Assembly: GCF_020520425.1 (NCBI RefSeq)
Contig: NC_079490.1
Span: 1,674,001 to 1,738,000 of the forward strand
Direction: 5' to 3'
DNA: 64,000 bases
From: Spinacia oleracea
Lineage: Eukaryota > Streptophyta > Magnoliopsida > Caryophyllales > Amaranthaceae
Shown here: positions 31,450 through 43,604 of the stretch, piece by piece
How the letters are laid out: each line of letters opens with the position of its first letter
Numbering within the stretch: the stretch's first letter is position 1
Notes under the pieces: model-generated
Database searches by the model: none
What the model saw: only the letters and a program-made list of their open reading frames with translations
Told to the model about the DNA's origin: nothing
Made by a program: the position numbers and the translations under genes

Positions 31450-31960
31450 AAATTGATTAAGATATGATTTGTGTTTTTGCGAAACTTGAGATTTGTTGAT
31501 AATTTCATGCTGAAAATGCGATTGAACTGTGTAGGATTTCATAATGATTGATTTTATTAATTGTATTCGGATGTTTATTGCTTACGTTGGATTGAGGATA
31601 ACGAAATTAGAGGAAATGAGTTGAACTTTTGTGAATTAGCATTTTCTTAGGGTTCTAGATTTGTTGATGAAATCATGCTGAAAATGTGATTAAATTAGAG
31701 GAAATGAGTTGAACTTTTGTAATTATTGTTTTTTAAATCATATTTGGATGTTTATCGCTTACGTTGGAGTGAAGATGAGCGAAATTAGAGGAAATGGATT
31801 GAACTTTTATGAATTATCATTTTCTTAGGGTTGTAGATTTGTTGATAAGCTCATGTTGAAAATGCGATTGGACTGTGTAGATGTTTGTAATTATTGATTT
31901 TTATTACATTTGGATGTTTATTGTTTACGTTTGATTGAAGATTAAGGAGATTAAAGGAGA
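31450..31960 (+). repeat. Diverged tandem repeat, intron-like sequence
   Basis: The phrase TTGTTGAT(A/G)A..TCATG(C/T)TGAAAATG(C/T)GATT recurs at about 31494, 31661 and 31838. GAAATTAGAGGAAATG(A/G) recurs at about 31610, 31690 and 31780. Three to four units of roughly 150-175 bp. T-rich, non-coding. Confidence 0.7.
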
Positions 31961-33574
31961 TGGATTGGACTTTGTTTGATCTAAATTTGGTGTTGAAAAA
32001 GAGGCAATTAAACACGTTTTACTTGTCACTCCCTTTATGGTTTTTAGGGATTGTTAATGCATTAAGGATTACTCAAAATCAATTTGATGGCACTTAATCA
32101 ACCAATCAATTATGGCGACCAATTTGTCCCCTCCTCAACAATTATAGGGGTTAAGATGTGTGTATCACGACGAGGGATGATTAACCAAGCACAGTGGGTG
32201 CCACACTGCCACTAGGGCATGTTTGATTTTCGGGGTGATTTCGGGAGTGTTTCAGCTTTTAGGTATACCCGAACAAATAGGATTTTTCCCGGTTAAAGTT
32301 CACCAACTATGGTGGGGTAAACATTAGCCATAAATCGGACCCCCTTATGTTACGTCAAATGTGGAAACCTTGTCATTCATGCATCCTAATTGTTTTACTA
32401 TAAGTTTTGGGTTCCCACTTAAGAATTTGGAGCTAAAACGTTACCTTTGTCTATGGCTCAATGACTTCCTTAAAATCTAGAATAACCAAGTATGCAGTCA
32501 CTTAATTATAGTTATCATTCATTTTTATATTTTAATTTGGTAAAAATTTGAACATAATCATTAGAAGCACATGCCAATATGTTTACATTTCTCCCCCATA
32601 ATTTCAAGGTTACTCCTTTGTCATATTTTGTTACCTATTGGCATCATTGCACATTTGCACCCCCTCCCCTTTTGTTTATTTCAGCAGGTGATTTGTGTGT
32701 CTATATTACTGAAGAAATTTTCTGAAAAAATTGAAGTTAACTTCTTTTTCCATCAAATTATGGATTTTGTTTTCAATGTGATGTCCTTAAGTTAAGGACA
32801 GTATAATTCTGGCCTGCAGAAAATAGAATACTATATTAATATAAGTACTATAGGTTTCTTCCCACAATTGGGCCTGCCACTCATGACTCTTGAACAGGGT
32901 ATGTTTGCTTGCCCAAGATAAAGACTCTACCCAGACTACAGTAAAGAGGAAGCATCACAAATAAAGTTACATCCCTTGGAGTAGCTTCCATGTTATCTAT
33001 ACCTTTTTCAATACATATTTTTTTTTTTTTCTTTTTTAAAATTAAAATTTTAATGGACGATGCTGTTTTGTTTGTACAAAAAAAGGGAAGAAAAAGGCAT
33101 TGGAGTAGATTTCTTTTATGTTCTTTTTTTCACTCTCTTTTTTGTTTTGTTTGGTTTTGTTTTCTGATAAATAATTGTGAAATGAAAGCATGAGAAAGTT
33201 TATTCTATTGAGTAGCTTGCATGTTATGCATACAATCTTATTAAATCTGCACCCCCTATTCTATAGAGTATAGTTATTTATAGTATGTCTTCAACTCATC
33301 ATGAATGCATTTGTTTATGTTACCTTCCTATTGCAGTCACCTTCACTTGTGTTTTGGAATTAATTTGCTTGATTAATTATAACTTGTTTGTCTTCTTTAT
33401 CTTATACTCTGCCTGTCCGTATCTACAAAATCGGCTACTTTTGATCATGGATCATTTTGTAAGTTATTGAGTCACAATACCATAACTATCATTCGCCGAA
33501 TAGAGTTTTCTGTGTCAATTATGCCATAAGCGTTTATCTGTCATCTTTAAGTTCTTAGTTAACGTGGTCATTAA

Positions 33575-33750
33575 GGTTCCGTTTGATAGGGTGTAAAACG
33601 TTTTCATGAAAAACGATTTTCCACTTTTCAATCATTTTACTTTGTTTGGTTGGGCAAGGGATGAAAAACAATTTTCCATAAACTCCCTCAAAGGTGAAAA
33701 CCTTTTCCATTTATTTTACAATGAAAACGTTTTACACCAAACCAAACGGG
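33575..33750. mobile_element. Tourist-like MITE, short copy
   Basis: 176 bp opening GGTTCCGTTTGATAGGGTGT after TAA (33572-33574) and closing ACACCAAACCAAACGG. The first 100 bp are nearly identical to 12199-12461. The right terminus is altered after CGG, so the duplication is not visible there. Confidence 0.72.
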
Positions 33751-36083
33751 CATGAGAGTAATATGTGAATGTTCAAAGTTTAACATACTTTATACAAACT
33801 GTGGCCTACAGAGCAATCTGGGATAGTTTATAGTAGAAATATGGTTTAGGAATAGGTGCAGTATGAAAAAAGGGATCCACCTGCGAAAGAAAAAACTATG
33901 TAGGTGCGGGGTGCCCGCTGTTTAGTGATGCTATGATTAGGTCTCTTTCGGTAGTTACTGTCTGTTTCTGGTTTTATGATGCAACACTTTATAACTGTTT
34001 TCTTTCTGATGTGAATATCTGGAGGTTATGGTGTAAAAAGCATTAGATGCTGAAATGTTTTCCCTTCTGGCTTGTCTAAGGTCACAATTTAGTGATTTAC
34101 TACTCCGTCTGTCCGAAATTAGTAGTCACATACCTTAATAGTGTAACTTAAACTAGCAATTTAAACTAGCAATGTGATAACAAAATCCTGAAGGAGCCCG
34201 AGTTGACTTGTAGTATATAGCCTAAATTTCCTGTATTCATCTGATTTCACTGAACAAGACGTGTCTCATTGAGAATTACTGGTAAATTTAATCATTATGT
34301 CCATGATACTGGGGTATTGGCTAATTGGTTAAATTGGTTATTGCTTTTGGATCCTTTGATGACTGATGGAGTACTTTTTTGCTTCTAGAAAGAGATCGAT
34401 GTTAGTACAATATAGTAAAGCAAAGGAAAATATAAAACTGCAGAATATAGCCCTTTTGTTTTTGCTTTGTTCCCTAAGTTTTGACAATTTAGCTCAAGTG
34501 TCAATGAACTTTGAAGAATTTCTGTGATATTGTTACCAAAGGTTAATTTTTTTCTGCATTAGAAAGGTGTCAATCTTTCTGTCTACTCAATTTCCCTCAT
34601 AGTACTATGATTAGCCCTGTGGAAGCACCATCCAAATTGTTCAGTTTTAATGAGAACTCATACATCTTCTTTTATTCTTATAATGGTCCTACTCACAAGT
34701 ATACATTATACTAAGTTCCAAACTGTTCTTTTCCTTCATCTTAATTTATCAGTACGGAGTATTTTATTTTGTAATATACGAAGTATATACTTCTACAATG
34801 CACTACGGAGTATTATACATATCTCTTCTGTTTGATTATTCCAGATTTCCAGTGTTTAACTCAACATTCCTTGAAGAAAAGGAGTCTGAGGTCTGACTAA
34901 TACACGAACTATGCAGGACGGCAGGTGCAGTAATATATACTCTGACTATCTTCTCAGAAGGGCTTCCTTCCTCTTTTTTAAAAACAAATTTCAATTTTAA
35001 TCATGCTTAATTAACACTTTTTTAATGAACCAAACAGGTAACTGTGAATTTAAGGAAAATTAAATAACTGCATGCTTGAATCATACTAATATAATGCACT
35101 TTAATTATGTATTGATCCAACTGAATCAACAACAAAAGAACTTATTGCACTTAACTTAGTGCAAAATGAGTGATGTGTATATATATAAATGGTTGTTAGT
35201 TTTTCATGAATGGGTCCCATTTTAATACTTGATTTCTTCCGAGAATTCCTCATAACTACTTGATTATAATCCAGGAGATGGGGTGATATCTGATCTCCAG
35301 AAGCACAAAAGTAGTGATGTACTTAAACTTCCAATGGGGTATGTCTGCAATTCAAACAGTACTACTGTTTATTTTGAGTAACATTCATTTCTCTTTTGAT
35401 CCTTTTCATGCCTTTTTCCGTTTTTTCACTTATAATCTAGCTTCTTACCATTTTTATTTTTTGGACTTGCTCTTTTTCATTATTCCCCCCTAAACTTTTC
35501 ATTCCTAAAACTGGTGATCTGTACTTATGATCGCTCGATGCGTGGTATGACAATCTTATTAAGCTATTATTATTTCTCTTTTATCATCTTTCCTCACTAA
35601 CTTCAATTACACGTGTGTATGCATGAGAGAGAGAGGAGAAAAAAAGATTAAACATAAAAGAAAATATAAAAAGATAATGTGTGTTGGAAGCAAAAATCTT
35701 GGCTTGGTTAGAAAACTAAGTTTTATTTTTCACGCTGCCCTATGATCCATAGATGATATGAATGATGATTACCGTGAGAGTGAAGAAATATGGTATTGGC
35801 AAAAGACAAAGCCATGGAGTCAAAGACAAGACCTTCTTTTCTTAATTCATTCTCTCTCTCCTAAAATATACTTCTTTGTAATAAAAATATTCATTTTCTT
35901 TTTTTACTTTGGTTCTCCAAACCGTTTTTCACTTGACCTATCAACCAACACTGTCCCCCCCTTTCCCTTCTCTCTCTCTCTCTTCCTCTTAATCTAAGCA
36001 AACCCCACAACCATCAAACTCATGATCATCACTGCCACTACTATATCATATACCTGCCTACACAACACACCTTTCTCTTTCTC

Positions 36084-36090
36084 TATAAAA
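36084..36090 (+). promoter_or_regulatory. Probable TATA box of the MYB46-like gene
   Basis: TATAAAA preceded by a CTTTCTCTTTCTC pyrimidine tract, 125 bp before the start codon, which would give a leader of about 95 nt. Pyrimidine-rich sequence (TCTCTCTCTC) also lies at 35968-35990. Confidence 0.55.
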
Positions 36091-36214
36091 GTGTTTGTAT
36101 TTCTGTACATCACCCCACTTGGAGAAATTTACTCTTGGTGCCTCTCCCTTTCATAGGGATTTTATTGTGGGATCAGTGAGTTTCGAACCCCGATAAATCA
36201 ATAATTACATAGCT

Positions 36215-39200
36215 ATGAGGAAACCTGCTGATCCTGCAGCCAAGGGCAATAACGGAAATGGTGGTGGTGGTGGTAACGTTAATGGCGGTGTAAAGCTTAG
36301 GAAGGGTTTATGGTCACCTGAAGAAGATGATAAACTCATTAACTATATGCTTACTAATGGACAGGGTTGTTGGAGTGATGTAGCAAGGAATGCTGGGTTG
36401 CAGAGGTGCGGTAAGAGTTGTCGGCTTCGTTGGATTAATTACCTCAGGCCTGACCTTAAGCGTGGCGCTTTCTCGCCTCAAGAAGAGGAGCTCATCATTC
36501 ATTTGCATACCCTTCTTGGCAATAGGTAGAAATTATATATACTTCGTACTTCATTGTTTCCCTATTTATGACAGTTTTTTCCCTTGCCTTAAAATCTAAC
36601 ATTTCGAATGGAGAAGTTTGCATGCCCTTTGTTGTTGCGGGGAATTGGTTTTGGCGCACCCACTGTGAGAGCGCAATTTTCCTTGTTCTCCTCACAGAAT
36701 TGCGCCGAAATTAATAGTTGATGTGCCAAAATCAATTTCCATTACTGTGGATACTTCATTGTTTCCCTATTTATGACACTTTTTCCCTTGCCTTAAATCT
36801 ACCATTTCGAATGGAGAAGTTTGCATGCCCTTTGTTGTTGCGGGGAATTGGTTTTGGCGCACCCACTGTGAGAGCACAATTTCCCTTGTTCTTGTTCTTG
36901 TTCTCATCAATGGAAGTGCGCCAAAATTAATAGTTGGTGTGCCAAAATCAGTTTCCATTGTTGTGGAATGTTTTATTTCGAAATTATGCATTTCTGTACT
37001 TTATCTTCATTTTGAAGCTTTGTTATTGTTTTCAATTTGTCAATCAATACATGGTTTTGCCTTAAGATGAGTGTAGAATAAGAAAGTGATGATCAAAAAG
37101 ATCTTGAAGTTGAACAAAGTATCTACTACGTAGTTATGAACAAATACTTAATATTTAGTTATGATGATCACATATCTGAATTCTAATGTTGTCTAATTAC
37201 TGAATTACAAGTCCCACTTTTTAATAGTTAGTCCACTTAACTTTTGAATTTGTAATGAGTATCGAAATTTGCGCTATACTCTCAGTTTCTTGTTAATAAA
37301 ATGACAAGCAAATTAAACCAGTTTAACATGTAATTAATTGTGACTTTTGTAACCTTGATATTTTTTTCATATGTGTGCATCATTGGTTATTTGTACGTCT
37401 ATGGCTTTCAATAATATTCTTGCATAGAATTGTCATGTAGTTCAAGTTGAGGAGGAATGAAAAGACATTTGTGTTGGAGTATATTTGAATGAAGAGATAA
37501 TAATAATTTGAGTATTGAATAACACTCTTCTCTCGTTCGCTTTCTCGTCTTTGAATTTGGGTGCAATTTAGTGTTTGTAATTGAATAATGTGACAAAGAT
37601 AGGGTTTATGGAGTCAATCTCCATTCATACCTTCTGATAAGGACATGATTTTGTCTATTAATGTTTGTGTATAATTACTTATATTAATGTTTGTGTATAA
37701 TTACTTATATTAATGTTTGTGTATAATTACTTATATTAATGTTTGTGTATAATTACTTGTATTAATGTCGAGACTCAGACTCTACATGTCAAAATGTCGA
37801 GGATCCAATCCGACATCCGAGCAACATAGATAAACATCCCATTGATTATATTGCCACCTATGTTGCTCTAAGATGAAGGGATTAGAATATGACAGGATTA
37901 CCAGAAAATGAAATCTGTATATGGAAGAATGACTAGGCTTTGAGTAGCATGGTTACTAAATATTAGACCTGATCAACTAAACCCTGGCCCTCTGGCCCGA
38001 CCCGACATAGCTCGAAAAGTATGGGTTTGGGTAGCCTAAAATATGTATTTTTAGACCAAAAACCCAGCATGTTCTGAAAAGCCCGTTTTCGCCCCGCAAA
38101 CCCTGCACCAAATTTATGGGTTTGGACATGATTTTTTGTGTTAAAGCCTGCCCCGGCCCGAATTTTGATCACCTCTGCTAAATATCTACAGTCCTTAATT
38201 TTCATAGAAATGACTCACCCTACAAAACAAGCAATGTTGTCCTATCCATATGATGTTGGTTGGTGTTGCACATGGTTTGTAGTAATACTTGCGTGAAACT
38301 ATATCTTCTGTATGTAGGGAACCCCAATCTGAAAGGGACACACTGGTTTTTTCTGTTGTTTTTTCTCTGTTCCTAAATTTTGCACTTTGAGTTGAAGACA
38401 CTCCAACAAACAGTCGTTTTCCTTTCAAATTTTAGTTCATTCATGCAAAAAACCATGCAAATTTTATTACGTATTGTCAATTACATCTTTATCAGATTCA
38501 CAGATTGTCACATACTTCGTATTTCATTGTTTGTTGACTAAGTTTTGGTTGATTTGGTTGATTATTAACCTGTTTTTGATCATTTTGTTTGAAAATCAGG
38601 TGGTCTCAGATTGCGGCTCGTTTGCCTGGAAGAACAGACAACGAAATAAAGAATTTCTGGAATTCAACTGTAAAGAAAAGGATGAAGAGTTCATCAACTT
38701 CATCCTCACCCAATGCTAGTGATTCATCCTTGTCAACCGAGCCGAGAGATGGAATGGTGGGAGGATTCATGGCCATGCAAGATCCATGCAGCATCATGGC
38801 CATGTATGTGACCAACAACAACAACAACTCCACCTCACCAACATCCTCATCCTTGCAACCCATGGTTACTCTAAGTCATCATGATCATCATCATGATCAT
38901 CATCATGGTACCATGGATCATCATCATCATCCTTTTCCGAACATGGTAAATCACAACACTACTACCACTACTACTACTGCTACTACGACTAATAATATAG
39001 ACATGCCTTGTTGTGGTAATAATGGGTATTTGGATGCATCATCATGCATGAGTATGGCACCATTGCATGGCGATGACCATGGAATGATGTGTGGGAGTTA
39101 TGGTATGCTTGGAGGTTACAACCATGATAATAATTATGGGTTATTACAAGGGGAGCTATCTATTCCTTCTTTGGAGACCATAAGCATTGAAGAAAATACT

Positions 39201-39527
39201 CAAGTTTCGGAAAATATTGTTTTTGGTAGGAACAATAATACTACTATTAGCAACCACAATCATTTTGACAACAATGGGAGCAATAATCATCATTTTGATG
39301 ATCATAACAACCACCACCACCACCACCACCACCACCACATGATTAGCACCACCAACGCCACCGCTACCAACACTCCTCTAAACAACTCCATTATTAGCGG
39401 TGTTAAGAAATTCGAGGCGGTGGTTCCCGGTGTTGGAAACAATAATTGGGATGGAGGAGAATGGGATTTGGAGGAACTTATGAGGGATGTTTCTTCCTTC
39501 CCCTTTATTGATTACCAAGTTGAATAA
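36215..39527 (+). CDS. MYB46: R2R3-MYB transcription factor, MYB46/MYB83 type
   Basis: Nuclear DNA-binding activator; MYB46/MYB83 are master switches for cellulose, xylan and lignin deposition in secondary walls, acting below NAC factors. Exons 36215-36525 and 38600-39527, predicted 412 aa. R2 spans about 28-79 with W33, W53 and W73; R3 about 82-130 with F86 in place of the first Trp, then W105 and W124. The segment [18 protein letters not shown] and [15 protein letters not shown] is close to Arabidopsis MYB46/83. The C-terminus has a Ser-rich linker, His/Asn-rich tracts (HHDHHH and a run of nine His near 39312-39338), and an acidic WDLEEL patch near the end like the WDLDQL of MYB46. One intron only, at GNR|WSQ (phase 2); the earlier R2 intron common in R2R3-MYBs is absent. 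MYB46 versus MYB83 cannot be settled without a tree. Confidence 0.94.
36535..36976 (+). repeat. Tandem duplication just inside the MYB46-like intron
   Basis: Two copies of about 205 bp: TACTTC..ATTGTTTCCCTATTTATGACA through TTTCCATT(A/G)(C/T)TGTGGA, at about 36540-36745 and 36748-36968. The core GTTGCGGGGAATTGGTTTTGG is identical. The second copy has an extra (TTGTTC)n expansion. The first copy begins within about 15 bp of the 5' splice site (36526). Confidence 0.88.
37657..37767 (+). repeat. 26-bp tandem repeat, four copies
   Basis: ATTAATGTTTGTGTATAATT plus ACTTAT repeats exactly at 37657, 37683, 37709 and 37735, with a partial fifth start at 37761. Only the fourth unit differs (ACTTGT). 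The near-identity indicates recent expansion; a good polymorphic marker. It lies in the MYB46-like intron. Confidence 0.93.
37964..38177 (+). mobile_element. hAT-like MITE with 8-bp target duplication
   Basis: 214 bp, ends TAGACCTGATCAACT and TTTTGATCACCTCTG (inverted match over about 12 of 15), flanked by CTAAATAT at 37956-37963 and 38178-38185, a perfect 8-bp duplication. (T/C)AGA..TG termini with an 8-bp target fit hAT. It sits in the MYB46-like intron. Reference copy for 27817-28018 and 28747-28904. Confidence 0.8.
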
Positions 39528-41377
39528 TGATACCCTTTTTCCTATCCTTTTCCTTTCCTTTTCCCTTTTCTTTTTAAATATTCCAAGCCAATTTCGTTTT
39601 CTTTTGAAAATTACACATCAATTGAGCCTCGTATAAACGGATCGGGATTCTTTCCAGTAACTGGGCGAACTAGACTGTCCAGTTGTGTTCTTGTAATTAG
39701 TTCATCGAGAGGCGAAGCTTATCAAAGGTTTCATAATTAATAAGGTCATCATCTACAAAATTATAGCTAGATATATATAGGTCACAATATACTCGATATA
39801 TATATATATACACACACTTTGTAACTAAGGGGACATATGTATGGTGTTTTTTTTCCGATTCTTGATCAAAATTCGATGTAAGTTCCGAATAAATGTTTCA
39901 TGTAATTTGTGAAGATCGAAGATATGTGAATAGTCATAAAGCTATACAAAAAAAACTCAAAGCTTTTTTAGGGCAAGTAGTTGGTAGGAAAAAACCCTAG
40001 TCATGTAAGAAAATCATTTGTACAAAAAATTGTTGAGTCATGTAAGTTTGTTATTAGTGGGCTGCATGTTGGATTGTAATACACATTGATGTGAATAAAG
40101 ACTCTTTCTTTCTCATTATCTCCTCTTAATTAAACATCATCATTACCAAAACAGATCTGATTCAAGTGGTAAACAACTTAATGCTGTTTAAGGGAGGTTT
40201 CGGTTTCGAACCTTACCGTACGCATAAACTTTAATTGGGAGACTCAGCCACAATAAACAAACAAGATACACAATCCATGCCGGATATATATAATCGAAGC
40301 TGAAGTTCGGTGAATCTGGTGTGCTACGCGTAAAAATTGATAATTAAACATCATCATAATCTTTCTAGTGTGTTTTACATCACTTTATCAACAAATTAGA
40401 TGTGATTTAAATTGCGAAACAAAAAAAGAACTCGTTATTTGTTATTGACATTGGTAGTTGGATTTTTTGAGTAATTATGATAATGCACTTATCTTTAATC
40501 CCATTGCTTTTTATTAAGACAAAAAACTCTCATGGTGATTCAACAACTTTTTTTAACTACCTCGTCTTTTATCTAAGTTAACATATAACGACAATGACTC
40601 TTTTCATTTTGATAATTTTGCATTACTCGTCGTATTAAGCCCCCACCTCCACCCATCCACCCCTCCCTTCACTCAATATCCATGTTACACCTGTATGTTA
40701 ATTCAGGCAAATCAAAATCGTGATTTTATTCTAAATCGAAAAGGCTTGTGAGCACAGAAATATTAAAATTGAGTCGTAAAATTGTAAGTTTCTACGGATT
40801 TACGGAAGTGGAATTCTAAGATAGATTATTTAAATTGTTTACCCAATTTTTCAATAGAAAACACTTAAAATTAAATTGTTTAAATTAAAACATCATATAC
40901 CCGCGTATACTCTTTTACGAAGTACGCTAATTTTAGAAGGAAAGAACATTTATAGCGTATCGATCAAGCTATTGTGGTTACATTGTAAGATCGTAGATTA
41001 AATCGGCCGCGTAACGTATTTTAGGACCATAGAATCGAGAATTTTAAGATTCAAATCGCCATTTAACAACCTTGAATTTAGATGTTGTTTGGTTGCACCT
41101 GTGAAGCTACATTTCCCTTATATTTGTAATTTCTATGTTTTTTTTAACGTCTTTGTAGTTGAGTATTCTCGTTTGTTTGAGTATTAAAAGGTAAAATTAT
41201 CTAAAAAGTTCTACTTTGCGTATATCAGCCAACAACCCTTTTACTTTTTTACTTTATAGAAAATCAGACTTCCCATGAATTAGAATGACGAATTGACGAT
41301 TCCAGCATACTAATTAAGCTTACAAAGGAATGACATCATACATGAAATTAAATTAGACTAATTAGTTACTAATGGAC

Positions 41378-42022
41378 TGAAGGAATTATGTCCTTAGACA
41401 TTTCCGGCAATTACTAAATACAAATAGGAATTAATTATGAAGATAATAAGTTAATTATTTTAGTAATCATATTTGCTTGCTAGAGAATAAATGTGATTAG
41501 TAGGACAATATTGATTGGACCTACAACTAAAATAATTTAATCCTATAAGGTCACACATATAAGCACTAATTGGAATGGGCCCAAAAGGCCCGATGGCAAC
41601 CGGTCTATTAAGGGAAAGAATGTTGGGCCTTGGTTTTGTGTTAACCTAAAACTCTCACATTATAATAGTTATAATGTCAGGGATTTAGAAATCACGTTCA
41701 TTCAATATCTGACAAAAGGAAAACACAAAAACCCTAATTCTCTAAACGCCGTACATCCCAAACAAAGCAAGAGACAGATTGTGATCGTTCTCTTCCGTAC
41801 TAGCATACGTGGGATTCAATTCGTGCTTGTGGACTGAGTAGAGGAGCAACAAGTGGGGCTCTAAGATCTTCGAAGCTTGCATACGAACGGGAGAACACGC
41901 TTCAAAGGTGATTATTCTTTCGACTTAATCTGATCTATATTATTGTTATGCATGTGATCCTGTGATAGATGTTAGGAAATTGTTTCCTGAAATTCCGCTT
42001 TATGCATCTATATGTTCCTACA
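41378..42022 (+). mobile_element. Solo LTR with perfect 5-bp target duplication
   Basis: 645 bp from TGAAGGAATTATGTCC to ...GTTCCTACA, flanked by TGGAC at 41373-41377 and 42023-42027. The short terminal inverted repeat TG(A/T)AGGAA/TTCCTACA is present. Size and the TTAGACATTTCC..TATGCATC layout suit a Ty1/copia LTR. No internal domain is left, so it is a recombination fossil. The LTR keeps promoter-like words: TGGGCC at 41573-41578 and TTGGGCCTTGG near 41625, and one AAACCCTAA telo-box (41729-41737). Confidence 0.82.
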
Positions 42023-42529
42023 TGGACAAGAATAGTTGATTGAAAAGGAAGAGGATAAGATATTACCAATAAACTTTGACAATTTGAGAAATTTAAGCAG
42101 TGTATATAACTAACTTTTAGTGCATATAATCTGGAAGGTTGTAATGATCTTAGGATAGTGATTGGGGGGCTGATAAATCCTATGAAACCTTTCGTAAAAA
42201 TTAAGGAAACCCATTAATGTACGTAGTGAAATAGACTACCAAACTCACTTGTTAATTCCGTTTTGGACCTTCTTCATGCAACCTTGTATGTATGAATGTA
42301 TGATACAGTAAAAGGAATGATTAAAGGATCTTCTATTGGGATCTGATAATTATTTAGGGATCGTTCGGTATCATTTTTGGTTTCTAGTTTTATACTTTTG
42401 TCAAAATTAAAAACCAAAATATGAAAATCACAAGAAATAGTTTTCAATTTTTTGTTGTTATTTTTAAAAAATCAATCTGATTGCTATACGTATGATTATT
42501 TTATATATGGTTCATGATTTATGTGAAAT

Positions 42530-42795
42530 ATTCTTCCTTCGTTCATTTTTACTCGCAACGTTAATCAATTTCACGCATGCCAATGCAAAACTTTGATCAT
42601 TAATATCTTTATTTCTCTTTTAGCAAAAATTATAAAAAGTTGATATTTTGTATATACACATTAATACGAATCTAATAAGATCGCACATCGGCACATGACC
42701 ATATTTTATCTTACATATAAATCATCAACAACAATCAAAGTAGAATATGTGAATGTGTAAAAGTTCCAAACGTTACGAGTAAAAAACGGAGGAAG
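42530..42795. mobile_element. Stowaway-like MITE
   Basis: About 266 bp, left end TTCTTCCTTCGTTCATTTTT, right end ACGAGTAAAAAACGGAGGAAG followed by TA. Interior aligned with 792-1044 and, in opposite orientation, with 42866-43133, 47060-47322 and 58623-58881 (AT(A/T)GTCGTGTGAG(G/A)TC(T/G)-type segment). Confidence 0.75.
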
Positions 42796-42865
42796 TATGA
42801 CTTTCAAAACAAGGAAACCAAAAACTCGAAACTTACAATGAAGCCGAATGAGCCCCTAAGTATTA

Positions 42866-43133
42866 CTTTCTCCGTCTCTAAAAGATCGTTCAATTGTAAT
42901 TTTTTTGGTCAAATTTTGAAAACTTTGACCATGAGTTCTCATTAGTCTATAAGAAATAATATAATCACGTACGTGAGGTCTTGTTAGATTCGTTTCAGTA
43001 TATATGTTTTTCGAATATCAACTTTATAACTTTTACACGTGTAGAGTTAGATATATTTACGTTTTACGTCGTGCATTGAAAACTATGAAAAGTCAAATGG
43101 AACAAACTTTTAGGGATGGAACCACTTAGGGAG
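42866..43133. mobile_element. Stowaway-like MITE, diverged
   Basis: 268 bp flanked by TA (42864-42865, 43134-43135), left end CTTTCTCCGTCTCTAAAAG, right end ending ACTTAGGGAG. The interior carries GTGAGGTCTTGTTAGATTCG as in the 58623 copy. It lies 70 bp from the previous element in opposite internal orientation. Confidence 0.72.
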
Positions 43134-43336
43134 TATTAGTTATACAAACTGAGATATCCATATGATTATTATTTAGGAGATCCTCTTTACGATGGAAACT
43201 CCTAAGTACTCGTTTGCAAACTAGGGCTACTGAGTACTGAGCTAGTAAATGTGGACTATTATAAGTACATATAATTACCAAGAAGATGCACTTGTATTGA
43301 ACAAGAGGTTGGAGTTTCATACTTTGACCCTTTATA

Positions 43337-43604
43337 CACTACAAGAATTTTTATCATTAATGACAACTTAATAACAACGGGTCAAAATTCCCGTCGCAAA
43401 AGGCTTTTTCGACGGGCTAACAACCAAATAAAAATGGGAACAACCGTCACAAATGTCTTTTACGGCGAGTTAACGACGGGATTTTCCATTAATGACGGCC
43501 CCCTTTTGTGACGGGTTCGCGATAGAAAATCGCATCATTAATCAACGATTATTGGCCTTTAGTGACGGGATTTCATGTCGTTAATGATACAATTTTTTAT
43601 AGTG
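43337..43604. mobile_element. CACTA-type non-autonomous element
   Basis: 268 bp opening CACTACAAGAATTTTTATCA and closing ...AATTTTTTATAGTG, with subterminal repeats of the word GACGGG/CCCGTC and (T/A)TTAATGAC/GTCGTTAAT. CACTACAAGAA termini and short subterminal repeats define plant En/Spm (CACTA) elements. The 3-bp flanks ATA and ATC match at two positions. No transposase. Confidence 0.85.

Larger units (their letters stand above)
27679..36214. other. Intergenic region between MnmA and MYB46-like gene
   Basis: MnmA and MYB46 are divergent, so both promoters lie here. It holds two hAT-like MITEs, one possible small gene (28908-29126), a degenerate CCGAAC/ACCCGA tract (about 29820-30590), a Mutator-like MITE (30601-30928), a leader-like segment with a short frame (31279-31332), intron-like repeats (31450-31960), a Tourist-like MITE (33575-33750), a truncated Stowaway end near 34102, and the MYB promoter. 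No other reading frame resembled a known protein. Confidence 0.6.

Noticed and set aside
39156-39338. Minus-strand frame of poly-Val/Met
   Set aside because: Antisense translation of the CAC/CAT and AAC repeats of the MYB46-like gene.
41560-41960. Promoter and 5' UTR of an unseen gene (TGGGCC words, telo-box, leader-like sequence)
   Set aside because: The sequence lies within TG...CA termini with perfect 5-bp duplications, and no coding exon follows; a solo LTR explains it better.
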